Of a DNA stretch of 64,000 bases, positions 26,655 through 34,661 are shown one piece after another (position 1 is the stretch's first letter; every line of letters starts with the position of its first letter). A program made the position numbers and the translations under genes. The DNA lies in contig JACKKZ010000005.1 of assembly GCA_024236195.1 (NCBI GenBank), forward strand, positions 124,001 to 188,000, given 5' to 3'. The notes below the pieces were generated by a model. That model did not search any database. It had not been told where the DNA came from and was given only the letters and a program-made list of their open reading frames with translations. The DNA comes from Sphingomonadaceae bacterium (GTDB taxonomy: Bacteria; Pseudomonadota; Alphaproteobacteria; Sphingomonadales; Sphingomonadaceae).

Positions 26655-27598
26655 ACGACCCCGCGTTCTTTCAGCAGCGGGAGCGACTGCGAGACATTGG
26701 CATGCAGGCCCACCTTGCGCGGACTGAGCCCCATGGCGAGGCCGAGCAGCTGGGTGAAATAGACCACCTTCACATTGGTGTCCTTGCTCAGCCGCTTGAG
26801 CGCACGGATCTGGTGCATTTCCAGGCCTGAATGGCAGGTGGGGCACTCGGTTGCGATAATATCCGCCCCGGCAGCCTCTGCGGCTTCGAGGATATTGAGC
26901 ACCAGCTTGGTGGACATGTCGGAATCCGACAAAGTGTGCGCCCCGCCGCAGCATGCGGTCTTGAGCGGGAAGTCCACGCATTCTGCGCCAGCCACAGCCA
27001 GCAGATCGTCCATATAATGCGGCTTCGCTGTGCTTTCGCTGTCGCCGCCCTTGTCCTTTTCCGGGAAGATGTGGCGCGGGCGGGTATACATGCAGCCATA
27101 ATAATTGGCGATCTTCAGCCCCTTGAGGCCACCCTTGATCTTGGCGCGCAGCTCTTCTTCGCCATAACCATGCTTGATCCAGTCAAGCGCGTGGATCGTC
27201 TCCACTTCACCTTCGTGATAGGCCTCATGCCCGGCTTTGGCAGAAATCTTCTCAACCGTTTCCTTCGACTTCGGCTTGTTGGCGATGTCGTATTCGGCCT
27301 TCTTGAGGTTGTGGTAGCAGCCATTGCAGGGCGCCATCACTACTTCGGCCGTGTTCTTGTGCTTGGCCTGCGAGAGCACACGCGAAGAGAGATAGGTCTG
27401 CACCTCGGGGTCAATATTCTTGACCTCCATCGCGCCGCAGCAATTCCAGTCCTTCACATCGGTCAGCTTGAGGCCGAGATGCTTGCCCACCGCACGGGTG
27501 GAAATGTCGTAGGGCTGGCCGGTCCCTTCCAGCGCGCAGCCGGGGTAATAGGCCACGTCCTTGTAGCGCTGCTTGCGGTCGTCAGTCTTGTCCTGCAT
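26651..27598 (-). CDS. shdrB2: sHdrB2, heterodisulfide reductase-like subunit B
   Basis: A 315-residue CCG-domain protein. Two cysteine-rich motifs are complete: YYPGCALEG, DWNCCGAME and APCNGCYHN in the first half, then YYGCMYTR, ACCGGAHTL and TECPTCHSGL in the second. In HdrB these bind noncubane iron-sulfur clusters at the disulfide site. In the sulfur-oxidising sHdr complex this subunit is thought to take part in oxidising LbpA-bound sulfur. ATG 27598 is chosen; an upstream in-frame start at 27664 would run into shdrC2. It follows shdrC2 after ten bases. Confidence 0.93.
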   Translation of the reverse strand: MQDKTDDRKQRYKDVAYYPGCALEGTGQPYDISTRAVGKHLGLKLTDVKDWNCCGAMEVKNIDPEVQTYLSSRVLSQAKHKNTAEVVMAPCNGCYHNLKKAEYDIANKPKSKETVEKISAKAGHEAYHEGEVETIHALDWIKHGYGEEELRAKIKGGLKGLKIANYYGCMYTRPRHIFPEKDKGGDSESTAKPHYMDDLLAVAGAECVDFPLKTACCGGAHTLSDSDMSTKLVLNILEAAEAAGADIIATECPTCHSGLEMHQIRALKRLSKDTNVKVVYFTQLLGLAMGLSPRKVGLHANVSQSLPLLKERGVV

Positions 27599-27608
27599 CG
27601 AAACTATC

Positions 27609-28352
27609 CTACTCGGCCGGGTCGAGGCCCAGAGCGCGGTGCTGCTCGGCCTTTTCTTCAGCAATATGTTCCTTGATCGCGGCGCTCGCCCGTGCCCAGT
27701 CGCTGGTCTTGGGCTTGAAGATCGTGGCCAGGCCCATCTTCGCCAGCGTAATGAGCGGGAAGCCCTTCACCATCTGTTTGACCATCTGGATCAGCCAGTC
27801 CTGCATCAGCGGCTGGTTGGTCTTTTTCAGGAATTCCTGCAGCACTTCGCCATCTTCAATCCGGCCGCGCTCGATAATCTGTTCGGTGAAGATTTCATCG
27901 AAGACCATCGCCTTGGACGGTTCGGTATAGCCCTTCATTTCCAGCCAGTGCGCAGTGGCTTTCATGATGCCTTCGGGCACCACATCGCGCGGGCAGACAG
28001 AGGTGCATTTGTTGCAGCTGACGCATTGCCAGATGATGTCCTTGTCGCGCAGCAGCTCGGCTTCCATCCCCATGCGGATCAGGTAGATCCAGTAACGCGG
28101 GTTGAATTCCGGGTTTTCCGCATTGACAGTGCAGCTGTTGGTGCAGGATCCGCATTGCCAGCAGCGATGGATATATTCGCCGCCGGGCAGGGCCGCGATT
28201 TCGTCCTGCAAATTCTCGTTGTAATCCTTGACCACACGACTGCGGATGAAGGTTGACCAGTCACCGGACACATCGACCCCGTCAATGACGAGGTTTTCGC
28301 GGGGATCGGAGAGATTCTCCGGCCGGATCAGGCTCTTTTCGTGAATGGGCAT
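27609..28352 (-). CDS. shdrC2: sHdrC2, ferredoxin-like subunit
   Basis: A 247-residue HdrC-type electron-transfer subunit with two [4Fe-4S] motifs: RCWQCGSCTNSCTVN and QCVSCNKCTSVCPRD. Between them is the helical segment ENPEFNPRYWIYLIRMGMEAELL typical of HdrC. It would pass electrons between sHdrB2 and the flavin subunit sHdrA. No membrane anchor is visible. It starts one base after the shdrHyp stop, so translation is coupled. Confidence 0.92.
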   Translation of the reverse strand: MPIHEKSLIRPENLSDPRENLVIDGVDVSGDWSTFIRSRVVKDYNENLQDEIAALPGGEYIHRCWQCGSCTNSCTVNAENPEFNPRYWIYLIRMGMEAELLRDKDIIWQCVSCNKCTSVCPRDVVPEGIMKATAHWLEMKGYTEPSKAMVFDEIFTEQIIERGRIEDGEVLQEFLKKTNQPLMQDWLIQMVKQMVKGFPLITLAKMGLATIFKPKTSDWARASAAIKEHIAEEKAEQHRALGLDPAE

Positions 28353-28353
28353 G

Positions 28354-29220
28354 TCATGCGTTCCCGAGAAGGCGTGAGGTTGTCATGATGTCGCCGAGGT
28401 CGATGTCATCATCGGCCTCCAGCGAGTCCTGGGCACGGGTTTTCGCCTTGACCCCGTCTAGCCCCATCAAGCGGAGGACGAACAGGAAGCTGTCCTGTTC
28501 GGATGCGAAATCTGCCTTGAGGAAGGCACCGCCCTGCGACGAAATATAGCCCGAATAGACCTGCGCGCAGAGCAGGTCGACATAATGAGGCACGTCGCGG
28601 AACATACCATTGTCGGTCAAATAGCCCGACAGTTCCTCACGCAGTTTCAGGAAGGTGCCGTAACTATCCGGCACGGCGAGGATCATCGTATCGACATCAT
28701 CGCCAAACCAGATTTCACGCAGCACGCCCGAATTGGATTTCTCGTCCCAGACCCAGCGGGTCATCAGCGGGTAGAGTTCCATATTGGTGTTGTGCAGCAC
28801 TTCGGCGGCCAGGTCCCGGACCCAGCGATATTTGCGACCCGAAGGGAAATGGGACTGAAACCTGGCAAGGCGTTTATCGACGTCGATTGGCTCGAACAAT
28901 TCGATCAGCGCCGCCTTGAGTGTTTCAAACCCCTCGCCAGCGGTGAAATCCGTCACCCGCCGGCGCACTGTGGGCATGAACATGCACAGTTTCAGGAAGG
29001 CATCAGGGGTGAGGTTGTGGCCCTTGTCAGCGAATGTGTCTTTGAACACGTCGCCTTTCAGCCGCAGCGCCTCCACCACCTGCTCAATCCCGCCATGGCG
29101 ATCACCACCCGCCAGCAGCCCGGCCAGCGCAGCCTTGAGCGCTTCCCCGCTGAGGTCCAGCCGGACATCGAGGTCCAGCTCACTCGGGTTTGTCGCAGAA
29201 AGGCGGGCCGGTTTACTCAT
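28354..29220 (-). CDS. sHdrHyp, conserved sHdr operon protein
   Basis: A 288-residue protein without recognisable cofactor motifs. In known sHdr operons a conserved protein of unknown function lies between hdrA and hdrC2, and this gene has exactly that place. It is helical, with a tryptophan-rich central block (RKYRWVRDLAAEVLHNTNMELYPLMTRWVWDEK) and an acidic region near the end (SLEADDDIDLGDIM). Only two cysteines are present. A structural or assembly role in the sHdr complex is the usual assumption. It is separated from shdrA by two bases. Confidence 0.85.
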   Translation of the reverse strand: MSKPARLSATNPSELDLDVRLDLSGEALKAALAGLLAGGDRHGGIEQVVEALRLKGDVFKDTFADKGHNLTPDAFLKLCMFMPTVRRRVTDFTAGEGFETLKAALIELFEPIDVDKRLARFQSHFPSGRKYRWVRDLAAEVLHNTNMELYPLMTRWVWDEKSNSGVLREIWFGDDVDTMILAVPDSYGTFLKLREELSGYLTDNGMFRDVPHYVDLLCAQVYSGYISSQGGAFLKADFASEQDSFLFVLRLMGLDGVKAKTRAQDSLEADDDIDLGDIMTTSRLLGNA

Positions 29221-29222
29221 GC

Positions 29223-30272
29223 TTACTCCGCAGCCACCGGCATCGCATCGTTGAGCGAAGAGATCACTGACATCGCCGCGGCTGTGCCCTGGGCGATGGA
29301 ATCGTCAATGGTTTCCGGTCCGGTTGCTGCCCCGGCCACGAACACACCGGGACGGGACGTGGCTCCCATCACGCCATAAGTGTTCTGGCGCGCGATATAG
29401 CCCCAATTGTGGAGATCGACGCCAAACACAGCGGACAGAGTCATATTGTCGACATTCGGGTCCATCCCGATGGCGTGGACGACCATGTCAAAGGGAATGG
29501 TGATCGGGCGCTTCACGAGTGTGTCTTCGCCCTTCACGATCACCTTGTCGCCATCGCTGGTCACCTCGGCAATACGCGCCTTGATATATTTGACCTTATG
29601 CTCTTCCTGGCTCTTCCAATAGATTTCCTCGTAGAGCCCGAAGGTGCGGATATCCATGTAGTAGATATAGACGTGGCAATCGGGCAATTCTTCGCGGATT
29701 TCCATGCCCATCTTCGCCGAAACGGTGCAGCAGATCTTGGAGCACCATTCGCGGCCGATCTGGCGGTCACGACTGCCCACGCAAAGCAGAATTGCCACGC
29801 GCTTCGGCTTTTCGCCATTGGAGGGGCGGCGGATGCCCTGGCCGCTCGAAATCATCTGTTCCACCTGGGTGGTGGTGACAACATCGGGGAAGGTGCCGAA
29901 GCCCCATTCCGGCTTGTTGATGGAATCGAAATGGGTGAAGCCGGTGCACAGGATGGAGGCGCTTGCCTCTACCGTATTGCCGTTGGACAAAGTGGCTGCG
30001 AAATTCCCCGGTTCACCGGAAAATTCCTTTACCGTAGCGCCGGTCACCACTTCCACATTGCCGCTGTTCACGACCCGGTCAACCATCGGCCCGATGGCAT
30101 CCTTGGCCCATTCGAAACTGGGGGCGAGCTTGGCATAGCCCGACAGGATCGGGGCACCGCCCAGCGTGTCTTCCTTTTCGACCAGCACGACCTTCTGGCC
30201 GACAGATGCCAGCGCATGGGCGGCTGACAGGCCAGCCGGGCCGCCGCCCACGACAAGTACGGGTTTGCTCAT
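29223..30272 (-). CDS. shdrA: sHdrA, FAD-binding subunit
   Basis: A 349-residue flavoprotein. The N-terminal dinucleotide motif is VLVVGGGPAGLSAAHALASVG followed by VVLVEKEDTLGG. A second FAD contact lies in RPGVFVAGAATGPETIDDSIAQG. A cysteine cluster WCSKICCTVS in the middle is the HdrA-type iron-sulfur ligand region, preceded by AILLCVGSRD. The short length, without extra ferredoxin domains, is characteristic of the sulfur-oxidising sHdr branch rather than methanogen HdrA. It is the core electron hub, probably reducing NAD. It lies two bases from each neighbour in the operon. Confidence 0.94.
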   Translation of the reverse strand: MSKPVLVVGGGPAGLSAAHALASVGQKVVLVEKEDTLGGAPILSGYAKLAPSFEWAKDAIGPMVDRVVNSGNVEVVTGATVKEFSGEPGNFAATLSNGNTVEASASILCTGFTHFDSINKPEWGFGTFPDVVTTTQVEQMISSGQGIRRPSNGEKPKRVAILLCVGSRDRQIGREWCSKICCTVSAKMGMEIREELPDCHVYIYYMDIRTFGLYEEIYWKSQEEHKVKYIKARIAEVTSDGDKVIVKGEDTLVKRPITIPFDMVVHAIGMDPNVDNMTLSAVFGVDLHNWGYIARQNTYGVMGATSRPGVFVAGAATGPETIDDSIAQGTAAAMSVISSLNDAMPVAAE

Positions 30273-30274
30273 AT

Positions 30275-31654
30275 TTACGCCTCGATCTGCATGCGTTTTT
30301 CAGGTGGGATATACCCGGGACCACCGGTGATGCGGCGGCGCGGGTCATAGAGATTGTCCTGCTTGCCTTCCTTGACGGCTTCCAGGTAGGTCTCGAATTC
30401 GGCCTTCCGGGCTTCCCAGTCGATCCCCATCTTTTCGAACAGCCGCTCCATCGGCGACGCGTGCCAGTGCGACTGGACGATCTTGTAGGGATGGGCACCG
30501 CAAGCGAGGGCGGCAAACTGGATATCCGCAATCACGGGCAGGGAGTAATCCTTGCCTTCATTGAGCGGGTCAGCCTTGGCGATCCACTGGTTCTTGTCCA
30601 GCGTGGTGATGCAGCCGGTGTCATGGCCGATCATTACGTCAGACTTCGCTTCGTCCACCGCGATCTTGATCTTGCGGTCAATGGCAAAGCTGCGGGTAAA
30701 TTCGCGTTCCGAAATGATGTGGCGGAAGCCGAAGCCGCAGCAATCATACCAGGTTGAATAGTCGATCACTTGCGCGCCCAGCGACTGGATGATCCCGGTA
30801 GAAACCGCCACGCGGTTCCCGTCGAGCACATCGTCGTCATAGATCACGTCCTGCGGGATCATCTTGTAGACGTGGCAGGCCGGATGGATCGTCGCGCGGA
30901 CATTGGACACGTCAAACTGCTGGCGATTGGCGATATCGCCGCGCATGGCGTGGACCCATTCGGAATAATGCACGATCTCTTCGGGGATCAGCAGCTTGCC
31001 ATCCACCAGCCGATCCAGCTTGCCGAGGATCTTGGTGACCTTCTCACGCAGGCTTGCCGAGAGCAGCAAATACTCGCGCACTTCCTTGTAATTGCCGAAA
31101 CTGGTGCCGCAATGGACCAGCGGATAGTAATAGCCTTCCGGCAGCCCTTCCGCCTTGGCCGAGACATAGGCCTGGTGGAAATTGCGCAGAAACACGGCGG
31201 CCAGGCTGACGATGTTGCCAATGCCCGAGCCGTGATAGTTCCACGCGGTGCAGCTGGTCTGGTCGGTTTCATCGAGATAGGGGATATCCATCTCGTTCAT
31301 CATCCACAGCAGTGCGGTGGGATAGCCCGGAATGTTGCCGCACTGGCCGCAGCTCTTGTGGTGCCACAGTTGGCGGGTCGGGATCTTCTTGTCCCAGCCA
31401 TAAAGCGTTTTCGCCATGCGCGGGGCATGCTGGTCTTCGATCCGGTGGACCTTGATCTCGCCTTCCTTTTCCAGCTGCCACATCACGTCACGAATGTCGT
31501 GGACGCGATCCTTGTTGGTCAGCATGGAACGCTTGTCGATCTTCTGTTCGACCCAGCTCGTCGCCTGCGCTGCATCGGCAGCGGACAGGTTGGAATCGCG
31601 CCATTCGGCACCGTGACCGGTGAAGCGTTCGCCGTCTTGTGGGGTATTGGCCAT
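30275..31654 (-). CDS. shdrB1: sHdrB1, heterodisulfide reductase-like subunit B
   Basis: A 459-residue HdrB-like subunit. Cysteine motifs include HHKSCGQCGNIPGY, TDQTSCTAWNYHG, IHPACHVYKM, WYDCCGFGFRHI and GHDTGCITTL, so one CCG-type motif is canonical (DCCGFGF) and the other is modified (SCGQCGN), as in other sHdrB1 proteins. It is longer than sHdrB2 by about 140 residues, with an N-terminal extension of about 70 residues before the first motif. It would work with sHdrC1 on the other arm of the complex. It begins 23 bases after shdrC1. Confidence 0.92.
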   Translation of the reverse strand: MANTPQDGERFTGHGAEWRDSNLSAADAAQATSWVEQKIDKRSMLTNKDRVHDIRDVMWQLEKEGEIKVHRIEDQHAPRMAKTLYGWDKKIPTRQLWHHKSCGQCGNIPGYPTALLWMMNEMDIPYLDETDQTSCTAWNYHGSGIGNIVSLAAVFLRNFHQAYVSAKAEGLPEGYYYPLVHCGTSFGNYKEVREYLLLSASLREKVTKILGKLDRLVDGKLLIPEEIVHYSEWVHAMRGDIANRQQFDVSNVRATIHPACHVYKMIPQDVIYDDDVLDGNRVAVSTGIIQSLGAQVIDYSTWYDCCGFGFRHIISEREFTRSFAIDRKIKIAVDEAKSDVMIGHDTGCITTLDKNQWIAKADPLNEGKDYSLPVIADIQFAALACGAHPYKIVQSHWHASPMERLFEKMGIDWEARKAEFETYLEAVKEGKQDNLYDPRRRITGGPGYIPPEKRMQIEA

Positions 31655-31677
31655 CGCTACCTCCTTATTTGCCTGAC

Positions 31678-32439
31678 TTAATCGTCATCATCGTCGTCTT
31701 CCTGGTCTTCCAGGAAGTCATCCCATTCGTCGCGCTTCTCATCCATGATGTCCTCGATCACGTCGAAGAGGTTTTCATCAATGGTTTCGAGCTGGTCGAG
31801 AACGCCGGACTCTTCCCAGATCGTATAGAGTTCAACGGATGTCTTGAGGTTGGTTTCCCATGCCGTCTTGATCGTGTTGAGCGTGGGCATAGGGATTGCA
31901 CGGCGCAGGATCTGCAGCGGCGCGTCGATCTTCGAGATGTTCGGGCCCCAGTCGCCAAAGTGATCGGGATTGATCATATCGGGCGAGAGCTGGTTACCAG
32001 TGGAAATCAGCTTGAGCATCACCCGGCTGAACGGGCGCAGCACACTCTTGGCGCTTTCCATGCCATGCTTGATCGCGGTTTCGCGCATCAGCATCACCAG
32101 CCCGCCCGGCGAATTGCCGAAGGGGCAGCGCGCGGCGCAGGTATAGCACTGCGCGCAGGACCAGATCTTTTCCTGCATGGCATCATAAATGCCCTCCAGG
32201 TTCTCAGTCCACAGCAACTGCACGATTTCACGCGGGCTGAAATCGTAATAATGCGCCGCAGGGCAGGTGGCCGTGCAGATACCGCAATTCAGGCAGCCAT
32301 TGAGCTCGTGATCGAAGCGCAGATCGGCCTGAATATCTGCGAAGATTTCCTCGAGCGTGTCGCGATCGACTTCCTCGTTCCCCTCATAGGGGTCGCCAAT
32401 ATATTCCTGAACGCGGGTAGAACCGTGGGAGGCGTCCAT
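31678..32439 (-). CDS. shdrC1: sHdrC1, ferredoxin-like subunit
   Basis: A 253-residue subunit with two [4Fe-4S] motifs: GCLNCGICTATCPAA and SCAQCYTCAARCPFG. Between them is DFSPREIVQLLWTENLEGIYDAMQEKIW, typical of HdrC. The C-terminus is very acidic, ending in EDQEDDDDDD, which is unusual and could mediate subunit contacts. It is soluble, with no membrane helix. It follows the DsrE3-like gene by ten bases and precedes shdrB1. Confidence 0.92.
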   Translation of the reverse strand: MDASHGSTRVQEYIGDPYEGNEEVDRDTLEEIFADIQADLRFDHELNGCLNCGICTATCPAAHYYDFSPREIVQLLWTENLEGIYDAMQEKIWSCAQCYTCAARCPFGNSPGGLVMLMRETAIKHGMESAKSVLRPFSRVMLKLISTGNQLSPDMINPDHFGDWGPNISKIDAPLQILRRAIPMPTLNTIKTAWETNLKTSVELYTIWEESGVLDQLETIDENLFDVIEDIMDEKRDEWDDFLEDQEDDDDDD

Positions 32440-32449
32440 AACGCTTACC

Positions 32450-32830
32450 TCAATATGTCATCACACGAACGTCATCATCTTCCATGATCTCTTCGATCAG
32501 GTAGGCCCCGCCGACAATGTCGGTGCATTCGGGGATCAGATCGTCCTTGCCCATGTCGAACAGGTCGAGATTGGGGGAGCAGCACATGAACTTCACACCG
32601 GCTTCATGGGCATCCTTGATGAAGTCGTAGACGCTCTTGCCCGACCCAGCCTTGACTTCCAGCTTCTCGGCCACGCCCTTCTTCATCAGTTTGCCCGAAG
32701 TAGCAGTGCAAATGACCTCGACCTCATATTCCATCGCCGCCGCAACGGTCGCCTGGAAGATGGGGGCGCCCAGCTCTTCGCCATTGCTGGGATCGGTGTT
32801 GGCCATGATGATAATCAGCTTTTCCGCCAT
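32450..32830 (-). CDS. DsrE3-like sulfurtransferase
   Basis: A 126-residue DsrE/F-family protein and first gene of the hdr operon. The family fold is seen in KLIIIMANTDPSNGEELGAPIFQATVAAAM. The active-site region is KFMCCSPNLDLFDMG with Cys83 and Cys84; other cysteines are Cys41 and Cys102. DsrE3-type proteins beside sHdr genes accept sulfane sulfur, often exchanging with TusA, and act as donors towards the sHdr system. The SNGEELGAP stretch and single-domain size fit that group. The inverted repeat at 32878 lies about 50 bases upstream. Confidence 0.85.
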   Translation of the reverse strand: MAEKLIIIMANTDPSNGEELGAPIFQATVAAAMEYEVEVICTATSGKLMKKGVAEKLEVKAGSGKSVYDFIKDAHEAGVKFMCCSPNLDLFDMGKDDLIPECTDIVGGAYLIEEIMEDDDVRVMTY

Positions 32831-32877
32831 CGCGGATTCTCCTCTGTGTGCCCCTGTTTAGAGGTCTCCCAAACGCA

Positions 32878-32901
32878 TCATATTAGGAAACACTAATTTA
32901 G
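32878..32901. promoter_or_regulatory. Likely ArsR/sHdrR operator before the hdr operon
   Basis: The arms ATATTAG (32880-32886) and CTAATTT (32893-32899) flank the six-base spacer GAAACA. The same layout (TTAG, six bases, CTAA) occurs before the lip operon. The site is 50-70 bases upstream of the DsrE3 start and just beyond the amidotransferase stop, so it covers the expected hdr promoter. Confidence 0.6.
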
Positions 32902-32913
32902 CAAGGGGGTTGG

Positions 32914-33612
32914 TCAGTCATGTTCCATCAGTCCGGTCAGTTTCACCAGCCCGGTCATTATCGGCACCAGCGCATCCGCAATATCGTGTTTCCGGCGGCC
33001 CAGCTCATCCAGCGCGGGCCCTGGATTTCCGGGCACTTCCTCGAATTCCATGATCAGGTCTTCGGCCATGGCCCGCTTGAAACCGGGATGGCCGGTGAAG
33101 CCGAAAATATTGGTGCCAATCTGGAAGGCCGCGGGTCGCCCGGCCTCGTCAGTCGAAAGAATCGTGGCAAAGTCCGGGGGCACGGGCCGGTCACGCATAT
33201 AGACCGGGTTGAGATAGGATTCGGGCATGAAACCGGCCAGCGCATCGTCCTGGCAACGCGTCGCCATGCCGATGGTCAATTCAAGGGGAGCGACCTCTAC
33301 CGAGCCGTCACAAGCCAGCGCCACGATCTGCGCGCCCAGGCCAATGCCGATAATCGGCAGCCCGCTCATGTAGGCTGCGCGGGTGAGGGCGACTTCCTCT
33401 GCCAGCGTGGGCACATCACGCTCGCCCGCGCTGCCCCATGGTCCGCCGCCCAGCAGGATAAGCCCGTCACCAATCAGCTCGAATGGCGGGATCTTCCCTG
33501 CCTCAGTAAAGGGGCGGTGATAGTGGAAGCGGATACGCCGACCCTCAAGATGATCCTCGATCAGGCCAAGATAGTCGGCGGAAGTGTGCTGGATGACAGT
33601 GAGCTGTTTCAT
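32914..33612 (-). CDS. Class I glutamine-amidotransferase-like protein, nucleophile missing
   Basis: A 232-residue protein with the class I amidotransferase fold: GLILLGGGPWGS, then LPIIGIGLGAQIVALACDGSVEVAPLELT, then IFGFTGHPGF. In active enzymes the nucleophile elbow reads GICxGxQ; here the cysteine is a glycine (GIGLGAQ). The usual HPE of the triad reads HPG. Glutamine hydrolysis is therefore not expected, although the fold is intact. It overlaps slpl(AB) by four bases and is last in the lipoate-assembly operon. A structural or ligand-binding role in LbpA lipoylation is an inference. Confidence 0.82.
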   Translation of the reverse strand: MKQLTVIQHTSADYLGLIEDHLEGRRIRFHYHRPFTEAGKIPPFELIGDGLILLGGGPWGSAGERDVPTLAEEVALTRAAYMSGLPIIGIGLGAQIVALACDGSVEVAPLELTIGMATRCQDDALAGFMPESYLNPVYMRDRPVPPDFATILSTDEAGRPAAFQIGTNIFGFTGHPGFKRAMAEDLIMEFEEVPGNPGPALDELGRRKHDIADALVPIMTGLVKLTGLMEHD

Positions 33613-34661
33613 GGGGCGGCGTCGGCAATCGCGTCAGAGAAGTCTGCCGGGGTCAGACCCAGCATCGAAATGGCAGGCTCGGCGAAGAAAGCTTCCACCT
33701 TGGCAGGCACATCCGCCAGCTCCGCCCCGCGCAATTGCGATTCGAGGTCAAGCAAGGCGCGGGTAGGGGTGATGAACACATCGCCCACGAACAGCACTTC
33801 ACGGATGCGACTGTCCTGCTGGCCATCCACGCGGAGATAGGCGGTGAGGTTCTTTGCGCCATTATGCCCGACCATTACCCCGGCCTCGCGCGCAGGGTTG
33901 CAGATTTCGGCGACGAATTCTTCCGTGCCGATTTCCTCGTCATGGGCTTCCTTGGCGAGCGCCTTCTCGCGTTCGGAGAGTTCCTCCGGCACGGCCTCGA
34001 TATCGAGCACTTCGGCCAGCCCTTCGAGCAACGCGGCCTTGACCGCTTCGAGCGAAGGCATCTCGCCCAGTTCCGCCCTAAGCGAGGTCACCCGCGCCCC
34101 GGCATCCTGCAACTGCCGCTTCTCCAGCTTGGCTTGCGGGACATTGAGCACCGCCATCATCGCCGCAGGGTCAATGTCGAGGATTACCGTGCCCTGGAAG
34201 ATCAGGATATTCCCGTCAAAGAATCCGCCCGTACCGGAAACCTTGCGGCCTTCGATCTCGATGTCATTGCGTGGGCGGAAGCGGGCATTGACGCCAAGTT
34301 TGGAAATGCCCGCGGCGATGGCCGTGCAGATTTTCTCGGTCACTTCAGGCAGGGTCGCGGTGCCGAGCACGCGCCGGTCACAGACCAGCGCCCAGCCGAG
34401 CTGCCCTTCATCCATGAAGATCGCCCCGCCGCCGCTCATCCGGCGCACGGTCTGGACCCCTCGCTCGCGGCAAGCCTCAAGGTTGAGTTCCTGCGCGAGG
34501 TCCTGATGCCGCCCGATCAGCGCGCAGGGGTGAAAGGTAATAAAGCGCAAGGTGTCGCCAATCTCGCCCGCCAGCCGGGCTTCGATCAGCGCGCTGTCGA
34601 GCGCGATATTCTCGCGCCCGGTCAGCCGCCCGGCATCAACGACGCGAAACCGCGTGGGCAT
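33609..34661 (-). CDS. Lipoate-protein ligase sLpl(AB) for LbpA
   Basis: A 350-residue ligase. The LplA-like catalytic domain covers about residues 1-240 with RRMSGGGAIFMDEGQLGWALV (lipoyl-adenylate site), RPRNDIEIEGRKVSGTGGFF (catalytic lysine in RKVSG) and LIFQGTVILD. A C-terminal domain of about 100 residues resembles the accessory LplB module (ICNPAREAGVMVGHNGAKNLTAYLRVDGQQ). This fused arrangement is that of sLpl(AB) proteins, which attach octanoate or lipoate to LbpA in sulfur oxidisers. It overlaps both neighbours by one to four bases in the lip operon. Confidence 0.88.
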   Translation of the reverse strand: MPTRFRVVDAGRLTGRENIALDSALIEARLAGEIGDTLRFITFHPCALIGRHQDLAQELNLEACRERGVQTVRRMSGGGAIFMDEGQLGWALVCDRRVLGTATLPEVTEKICTAIAAGISKLGVNARFRPRNDIEIEGRKVSGTGGFFDGNILIFQGTVILDIDPAAMMAVLNVPQAKLEKRQLQDAGARVTSLRAELGEMPSLEAVKAALLEGLAEVLDIEAVPEELSEREKALAKEAHDEEIGTEEFVAEICNPAREAGVMVGHNGAKNLTAYLRVDGQQDSRIREVLFVGDVFITPTRALLDLESQLRGAELADVPAKVEAFFAEPAISMLGLTPADFSDAIADAAP

